From: JBBRHQ01 sp963781345
GTDB taxonomy: Bacteria; Actinomycetota; Thermoleophilia; Solirubrobacterales; 70-9
Assembly (NCBI GenBank): GCA_963781345.1
Contig: CAWAFQ010000008.1
Location: forward strand, 81,774-145,773
DNA length: 64,000 bases
Reading direction: 5' to 3'
A program made the translations under genes and the position numbers. Shown here one piece after another: positions 59,403 through 64,000 of the stretch (positions are counted from its first letter, which is position 1; every line of letters starts with the position of its first letter). The notes beneath the pieces are model-generated. The model saw only the letters and a list, made by a program, of their open reading frames with translations. It was not told the origin of the DNA and ran no database searches.

Positions 59403-61297
59403 GTCGCGAGCGCGTTGTCGTGACCGCGGTGGGCGATGCCGGCGGCTCACTTGCGCTGGCTGCCGCCCTCGCCGGAGCGGTGTCGCAGGAGCCCTCGGGG
59501 GCGCTGCTCGTGGAGATCGGCGGCGGCGCACCGAGGAGACCATCCCTCCTCGCCTCGGAGTCCGCCCGTGGGATCGAGGGACGGATCGCGCAGGAAGTGC
59601 CCGAGGCGGCGGTGGCGGCGCGCGGCAGGATCTGTCATCTCTCCGTCATGGGAGATGGGGCGGGGATCGGCACGGCCGCCGATGCCGCGGCATCACTGCC
59701 GCCCGGGTGCCCCTGCTTCATCCACTCGCCACCCTCTCTGTTTCGCGAGGTGATCGACCGAGCCGGGCTGCGGCCACTCGGCGCCCTGCTGCGCGCGGAC
59801 CTGCCGCGCGACAGGCCGATCGCCGCGCTCGCCGCGGGGGAGCTGATCGCCTCGGGCATCCGAACGCGGGTGGTGCGACGGCCGCTCGGTCCGCTCGCCG
59901 CCCGCAGGGCGCTCGCCGGCGCCTCGCCCGGATCTTCCGGAGCCCGCATCGCGACGCAGCTGCTGCGCGGGCTCCTCGGCGGGGAGCGAGGCCAGGCGAT
60001 GCCACTCGCGATCGGCGCGGCGGCGGTTCTGCTGATCACCGCGCTGGCGCTGGTGGCGATCGCCGGCGCGCTCACGGGCAAGGCCCGGGCCCAGCGCGCT
60101 GCCGACCTCTCCGCGGTTTCCGCCGCGCGTTCGATGAGGGACGACCTGCCGCGGCTGCTCTCGCCGCGGATCCTCCCCGGCGGGGTCCCAAACCCGCTTC
60201 ACCTGGAGAAGGTCGCCTACCTGGCACGGGCCCGCGCCGCGGCGAGGCTCGCCGCAGCCGGCAACGGCGCCGGGCGCCTTCGCGTCTCCTTTCCCGACCG
60301 GCTCTCGTTTGCGCCGCTGCGCGCACGGGCGGTCGTGCTCGCGCGGGTCGAGGGCGAAGGCCGGAAAGTGCGGGTCAGGGCTTCGGCGGTGGCGATCGCG
60401 ATCGCGCCGCCGGCCGCGTCGGCGACCGGCGCACCCGCGATCGCAAGCGGTGGCGGCTACAGCGGGCCTCTCGTCTACCGCCAGGGGGAGGGCATGCGCC
60501 CCGATGTCGGCGCCGCCTTCGACCGGATGTCCGCCGGCGCGGCGAAGGCCGGCCTCTCCCTCGTGGTCAACTCGGGGTTTCGCTCCGATGCGGAGCAGGC
60601 GGCCCTGTTCGCAGCCCATCCTGATCCTCGCTGGGTGGCCCCGCCGGGCCACTCGCTGCACCGTTGCGCGACCGAGCTCGACCTCGGCCCGCCGGACGCC
60701 TACGGCTGGCTCGCGGCCAACGCGCGCCGCTATGGCTTCGTCCAGAGGTACTCCTGGGAGGCCTGGCATTTCGGCTTCGACGCCGGCCCGGCGCCGTGCT
60801 CGGCGGCCGGGGACTCGGTGGTTGGAGCGGGAACCGATGGTGCGGCCGCAGGCGCCGGTGGCCTTCCGTCGTTCGTCCCGGCCCGTTTCCGGGCTCCGCT
60901 GCTGCGGGCGGCGGCACGATGGAACGTCTCCGCGGCCCTGCTCGCCGCCCAGCTGATGGCCGAGTCGAACTTCAACCCCTTCGCGGTCTCAAGCGCCGGG
61001 GCCCAGGGAATCGCCCAGTTCATCCCCTCGACCGCGGCGGCCTACGGGCTCAGTGACCCGTTCGACCCAGATGCCGCGATCGAGGCCCAGGCGCACCTGA
61101 TGTCGGACCTGATCCGCCAGTTCCGCTCTCCCTCCCTCGCCCTTGCCGCCTACAACGCCGGACCCGCCCCCGTCGCAGCCTGCGGCTGCGTCCCCGACAT
61201 CCCCGAGACAGCGGCATACGTCTCGCGAATCCTCAGCCTCCTCGAAGGCGCCGGTGCGCTGCTCGTACCACCGTTCGAGGTGCGCCTGATCGAGTGA
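59399..61297 (+). CDS. Multidomain fusion: MinD-like remnant, TadG-like anchor, M15 peptidase, lytic transglycosylase
   Basis: A 632-residue protein in one unbroken frame. Residues 1-190 resemble a MinD/CpaE fold with a decayed Walker A (VTAVGDAGGSLALAAALA, lysine lost) and ALLVEIGGG. Residues 195-240 are a TadG-type pilin-like helix (ERGQAMPLAIGAAAVLLIT). Residues 353-462 are an M15 D,D-carboxypeptidase-like domain: SGFRSDAEQAALF, GHSLHRCATELDLG and SWEAWHFGFD keep the zinc His, Asp and His. Residues 504-590 are an SLT transglycosylase: LMAESNFNPFAVSSAGAQGI with catalytic Glu and LALAAYNAG. The single helix would put the first part in the cytoplasm and both wall-cutting domains outside. Confidence 0.85.
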   Translation: MSRERVVVTAVGDAGGSLALAAALAGAVSQEPSGALLVEIGGGAPRRPSLLASESARGIEGRIAQEVPEAAVAARGRICHLSVMGDGAGIGTAADAAASLPPGCPCFIHSPPSLFREVIDRAGLRPLGALLRADLPRDRPIAALAAGELIASGIRTRVVRRPLGPLAARRALAGASPGSSGARIATQLLRGLLGGERGQAMPLAIGAAAVLLITALALVAIAGALTGKARAQRAADLSAVSAARSMRDDLPRLLSPRILPGGVPNPLHLEKVAYLARARAAARLAAAGNGAGRLRVSFPDRLSFAPLRARAVVLARVEGEGRKVRVRASAVAIAIAPPAASATGAPAIASGGGYSGPLVYRQGEGMRPDVGAAFDRMSAGAAKAGLSLVVNSGFRSDAEQAALFAAHPDPRWVAPPGHSLHRCATELDLGPPDAYGWLAANARRYGFVQRYSWEAWHFGFDAGPAPCSAAGDSVVGAGTDGAAAGAGGLPSFVPARFRAPLLRAAARWNVSAALLAAQLMAESNFNPFAVSSAGAQGIAQFIPSTAAAYGLSDPFDPDAAIEAQAHLMSDLIRQFRSPSLALAAYNAGPAPVAACGCVPDIPETAAYVSRILSLLEGAGALLVPPFEVRLIE

Positions 61298-61554
61298 GGA
61301 GGGCCGACGGACTGGGGTGCTATTGGCACGCGGCCGCCGGCCCCCGACCCCGAGCGCCGGCCCCAGCCGCCCCCGAGCGCCGGCCCCAGCGCCGCCCCCC
61401 AGCGCCGCCCCCTCGCCGATGGGTGGATTCCGTCCCCCATATCGTCGAAATCCGCCCATCGGTTTGGGCACGCCGTTCCCTACCTCCAGGCAGAGCCGTT
61501 TACCGGCCGCGGGGCTCGGCGAACCGCTCGGTGCAATCGGATAGGGTGCCGCGC
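61298..61554. other. Intergenic gap with GC-rich repeats
   Basis: 257 bases. Units of the type CCCCGAGCGCCGGCCCCAGC recur at 61350-61410. The remainder has no gene that I recognise; the promoter of the MaoC-like gene should lie near its end. Confidence 0.4.
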
Positions 61555-62025
61555 GTGCCGCCACTGGTCGAAGTCGATGGGATCGAGGGCCTCAAGGGGC
61601 TGATCGGAGAGGAGATCGGTCCGAGCGGGTGGCGCACGGTCACGCAGGAGGACATCAACCTCTTCGCCGAGCTATCGGGTGACGACCAGTGGATCCACGT
61701 CGACGTCGAGCGGGCGGCGAAGGAGAGCCCGTTCGGGACGACCGTGGCACACGGCAACCTGACCCTGTCGCTGATCGACGGCTTCCGCAAGGACCTGCTC
61801 GCATCGACCGGCTTCGTCCTCGGCGTCAACTACGGCTGGAACAAGGTGCGCTTCCCAGCGCCGGTTCCGGCCGGCAGCCGGGTTCGCGCTCGCGCGGAGG
61901 TCGTTTCCGTCGATGACGTTGGCGGCGGCTGGTGGCAGATCGTCAACCGCTTCACCCTCGAGGTCGAGGGCAACGAGAAGCCCTGCTGCGTCGGCGACAG
62001 CGTCGGCCGCGCCCTTCCCGGCTAG
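61555..62025 (+). CDS. MaoC-like (R)-specific enoyl-CoA hydratase
   Basis: A 156-residue hot-dog-fold hydratase. The MaoC signature is visible: TQEDINLFAELSGDDQWIHV with the catalytic Asp and His, and GTTVAHGNLTLSLI. It probably hydrates enoyl-CoA. The start is the GTG at 61555, behind a weak site; the open frame extends upstream through the repeat region without family sequence. Confidence 0.9.
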   Translation: MPPLVEVDGIEGLKGLIGEEIGPSGWRTVTQEDINLFAELSGDDQWIHVDVERAAKESPFGTTVAHGNLTLSLIDGFRKDLLASTGFVLGVNYGWNKVRFPAPVPAGSRVRARAEVVSVDDVGGGWWQIVNRFTLEVEGNEKPCCVGDSVGRALPG

Positions 62026-62044
62026 AAACCCCAGACGCCGCTGC

Positions 62045-62090
62045 CGAGAGTTCATTTCACCCCCAATAGCGGGGGCAAATCGCACTCTCG
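62045..62090. repeat. Nested intergenic hairpin, CGAGAGT type (copy 2)
   Basis: Outer arms CGAGAGT (62045-62051) and ACTCTCG (62084-62090) enclose an inner hairpin CCCCC-AATAGC-GGGGG (62060-62075). The layout and the ATTT next to the arm match the element at 29128-29172. It lies between the convergent MaoC-like and cupredoxin genes. Confidence 0.55.
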
Positions 62091-62152
62091 CCAGCGGGGC
62101 CGGGGCTCTCGCCAGCGGGGCCGGGGCTCTCGCAGCGGGGCCGGGGCTCTCG
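62085..62152 (+). repeat. 21-bp tandem repeat, about three copies
   Basis: CTCTCGCCAGCGGGGCCGGG plus one base at 62085, 62106 and, one base shorter, 62127, then a partial unit. It begins inside the arm of the preceding hairpin. Confidence 0.65.
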
Positions 62153-62167
62153 CCGGTGGCGCCCGGC

Positions 62168-62593
62168 CTATTTGACGGTGAGGGTGCCCTCCATGCCGGC
62201 CTGGCGGTGACCGGGGACGGTGCAGAAATAGGTGTAGGTGCCGGGCTTCAGGTTGCCGAGCGTCAGCGTGACCTTGCCCTGGGCGACGAGGTCTGAGGTT
62301 CCGAGCACCTTGCCGCTCGAGTCTTCGACCGCGACATCGTGCTGGATCGCCGCCGGGTTGTCGAAGTCGATCGAGACCGTCCCCGCCTTCGCCGAGAGCG
62401 TCTTCTGGTCATAGGAGAGCTGGTCGTTGGCGTTGGCGGTCAGCTTCGCGACCGAGCCGCCGGAGGTGGTGACGGTTGTGCTCGCGGTTGCGCCGGAGGC
62501 GGACGTGTCGGTGGAGCTGCTGTCGCTGCCGCCGCATGCGACTAGGGCGATTGATGCAGCTGCAAGGACGAACAGGGCGGTGGCCTTCTTCAT
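62168..62593 (-). CDS. Cupredoxin-domain lipoprotein
   Basis: A 141-residue lipoprotein (lipobox SIALVACGGS) with a Ser/Thr linker and a plastocyanin-like copper domain. The type-1 copper ligands are visible: His in AIQHDVAVED, Cys in YTYFCTVPGH with its His, and Met in AGMEG. It should carry electrons on the outer face of the membrane. The linker contains SGATAST, which looks like the site that ApbE flavinylates but lies outside any FMN_bind domain. Confidence 0.9.
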   Translation of the reverse strand: MKKATALFVLAAASIALVACGGSDSSSTDTSASGATASTTVTTSGGSVAKLTANANDQLSYDQKTLSAKAGTVSIDFDNPAAIQHDVAVEDSSGKVLGTSDLVAQGKVTLTLGNLKPGTYTYFCTVPGHRQAGMEGTLTVK

Positions 62594-62660
62594 GCTGGCT
62601 GGTCCTTTCGTGGATTCCGGGAACGACTCTACTCGGGTACGTGCGCGGGGCAGCCCGGGT

Positions 62661-63485
62661 TCATCGGCCGGTGAACTCGGGCTTCTCGCCGGCGAAGAAC
62701 GCCTGGACCCCGTTGCGCAGGTCCTCGGTGCCCATGCTGTCGGCGATCCCGTGGCGCTCGAGCTGGAGGTGGTCGGCGAGGCTGTTCTCGATGCTCTGCC
62801 CGCAGAGCAGCTTCGCCATCCGCACGTAATGCGGCGCCATCGCGGCCCACTTCTCCGCCACCTGTCGCGCCCGGCCGATCAGCTCGTCAGCCGGGACGAC
62901 CTCGGTGACGAGTCCCTCTGCGAGCGCCTCCTCGGGCGTCATGTTGGGATCGTCGAGCATGATCTCCAGCGCCCGGCTCGGCCCGACCACGCGCGGCAGG
63001 AAGTAGGTCATGCCCCCGTCGGGCGAGGCTCCGATCCGTCCGTAGGCGCAGGCGAAGAAGGCGGCATCCGAGGCGATCCTCGTGTCACAGGCGAGGGCGA
63101 GCGAGAAGCCGGCGCCGGCGGCGGGACCGTTGATCGCGGCGATCACCGGGTAGGGGATCCGCCGCATGTCGATGATCGCCTGGTGCAGAACCTCGGCTCC
63201 GCGGCGAACCTCGGAGGGCAGGTCATGCCCCTCTTCCTCGACGCCTTTGCGGAACCAGTTGACGTCGCCGCCTGAGGAGAAGGCCCTTCCGGATCCGGTG
63301 ATGATCAGCGCCCTCAGCGGCGCCCGGTCGGCGAGCCAGGCGAAGGCGACCGTGAGCTCGCCGATCATCTCCGGGCTCATCGCGTTGAAGGAGTCGGGCC
63401 GGTCGAGGGTCAGGGTTCCGATTTCGCCGTCGATCTCGAAGCTCATCGTCTCGAGCTCGGGCGGGCTCGTGGTTTCGGTGGTCAT
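62661..63485 (-). CDS. Enoyl-CoA hydratase/isomerase family protein
   Basis: A 274-residue crotonase-fold enzyme. It has GSGRAFSSGGDVNWFRKG and NGPAAGAGFSLALACD, the oxyanion-hole strands, and FACAYGRIGASPDGG with a C-terminal VQAFFAGEKPEFTGR. It is a second crotonase besides the one at 36365, and not closely alike. The ATG at 63485 is preferred to the longer frame, which would overlap the divergent uvrC region. Confidence 0.9.
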   Translation of the reverse strand: MTTETTSPPELETMSFEIDGEIGTLTLDRPDSFNAMSPEMIGELTVAFAWLADRAPLRALIITGSGRAFSSGGDVNWFRKGVEEEGHDLPSEVRRGAEVLHQAIIDMRRIPYPVIAAINGPAAGAGFSLALACDTRIASDAAFFACAYGRIGASPDGGMTYFLPRVVGPSRALEIMLDDPNMTPEEALAEGLVTEVVPADELIGRARQVAEKWAAMAPHYVRMAKLLCGQSIENSLADHLQLERHGIADSMGTEDLRNGVQAFFAGEKPEFTGR

Positions 63486-63549
63486 CTCTGCTCTCCAGGT
63501 CGGGGCGGTCGTGGTCGGACGGTCGGCGAGGAGCCTACCCTTTGGCCTG

Positions 63550-64000
63550 ATGTCCGAAGGCAACGGAAGAACGGCAAGAGCGCAGCGGGTCGCCGAGCAG
63601 CGCCGGGACCTGCCGGACGCGCCGGGTGTCTACGTCTTCCATGGCTCGGGCGGAGAGGTCATCTACGTCGGCAAGGCGCGCTCGATCCGCAAGCGGGTCG
63701 CCTCTCACTTCTCCGGTGGCGACTCCGAGATGACCCGTCGGGTCGAGCGGATCGAGTTCCTCGTGACCGCGACCGAGGCCGAGGCGCTCCTGGCCGAGCA
63801 GAGCTTCATCAAGCGCCACCGTCCCCGTTTCAACATCCGCCTTCGCGACGACAAGTCCTACCCCTACGTCGGGGTCAGCCTCGACGAGGACTACCCCCGG
63901 GTCTACTTCACCCGCGAGAAGCATCGCCCCGGTCGCGCCTACTTTGGGCCCTTCTCGAGCGCCAAGCGGGTACGTGAGACGCTCGACCTGCTCGGCAAGC
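63550..64000 (+). CDS. uvrC: Excinuclease ABC subunit C, 5' part
   Basis: The first 150 residues of UvrC, the nuclease subunit of nucleotide-excision repair. The GIY-YIG domain is clear: LPDAPGVYVFHGSGGEVIYVGKA (shown in part as APGVYVF and VIYVGKA), SIRKRVASHF, EAEALLAEQSFIKRHRPRFN and DDKSYPYVGVSLDE. The start is the ATG at 63550. The frame is open to the end of the window, so most of the gene lies outside. Confidence 0.95.
   Translation, partial: MSEGNGRTARAQRVAEQRRDLPDAPGVYVFHGSGGEVIYVGKARSIRKRVASHFSGGDSEMTRRVERIEFLVTATEAEALLAEQSFIKRHRPRFNIRLRDDKSYPYVGVSLDEDYPRVYFTREKHRPGRAYFGPFSSAKRVRETLDLLGK

Noticed and set aside
1..64000. tRNA or rRNA genes
   Set aside because: The only T-arm-like GGTTCGATTCC that I found belongs to the tmRNA.

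Overview
The window is a 64 kb piece of a high-GC bacterial chromosome. Everything points to a deep-branching actinobacterium, most likely Thermoleophilia (Solirubrobacterales-like); this is inferred from gene content, GC-rich codon use, PHO boxes of the TTCAC type, an Rpf-like transglycosylase, actinobacterial lipoproteins and a short tmRNA tag, and I could run no search. Nearly all of it is coding, with many 4-nt ATGA/GTGA overlaps that mark operons.

Layout. 1-4.3 kb: 3' part of nadA, a MauE/DoxX membrane protein, a beta-carbonic anhydrase with an FAD oxidoreductase, and a TreT-like glycosyltransferase. 4.4-13 kb: a two-component system surrounded by exported low-complexity proteins, and a tightly overlapping operon (Gly/His-rich exported protein, membrane protein, ApbE flavin transferase, ferric-reductase-like heme membrane protein, FAD reductase, ferredoxin) that looks like a transmembrane electron-transfer system. 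Three promoters here share a TTTGCC-N5-(T/C)TT(A/G)CC direct repeat with an 11-nt period, the expected kind of site for the OmpR-type regulator encoded between them. 13-16.3 kb: membrane transport, with a ZIP carrier and a non-canonical NRAMP paired with a PRC-barrel-like protein. 16.4-25.6 kb: ftsE-ftsX-S41 protease-rnr-smpB, a 1080-residue membrane/coiled-coil/proline-rich/HhH protein, and ssrA (tmRNA). A 168-bp imperfect palindrome fills the rnr/smpB junction.

25.6-43.6 kb: acetolactate decarboxylase, a polar amino-acid ABC transporter, acyl-CoA dehydrogenase, cytochrome P450, an RDD protein, a secreted alpha/beta hydrolase, an Rpf-like transglycosylase, enoyl-CoA hydratase, an MMPL exporter, a YjbQ protein, a Ppx/GppA-HD pair and an M23 peptidase. 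Perfect CRP-type sites (TGTGA-N6-TCACA) lie upstream of both secreted wall hydrolases. 43.7-58.6 kb: UppP, then a phosphate/polyphosphate block: PhoB-type regulator, receiver-less PhoB-type DNA-binding protein, pstSCAB-phoU, sugar isomerase, ppx, CHAD, ppk, DUF47 protein and Pit. Four PHO boxes lie in it. 58.7-61.3 kb: two TadE-like proteins and a large fusion of a MinD-like remnant, a TadG-like anchor, an M15 peptidase and a lytic transglycosylase. 61.5-64 kb: MaoC-like dehydratase, cupredoxin lipoprotein, enoyl-CoA hydratase and the 5' part of uvrC.

Quality note. Two stretches (about 26.5-31.0 and 47.2-53.9 kb) carry at least 30 single-base indels, mostly +1 insertions, inside otherwise well-conserved genes. 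The rest of the window is clean. I treat these as sequence errors and give the whole-gene span for each damaged gene.
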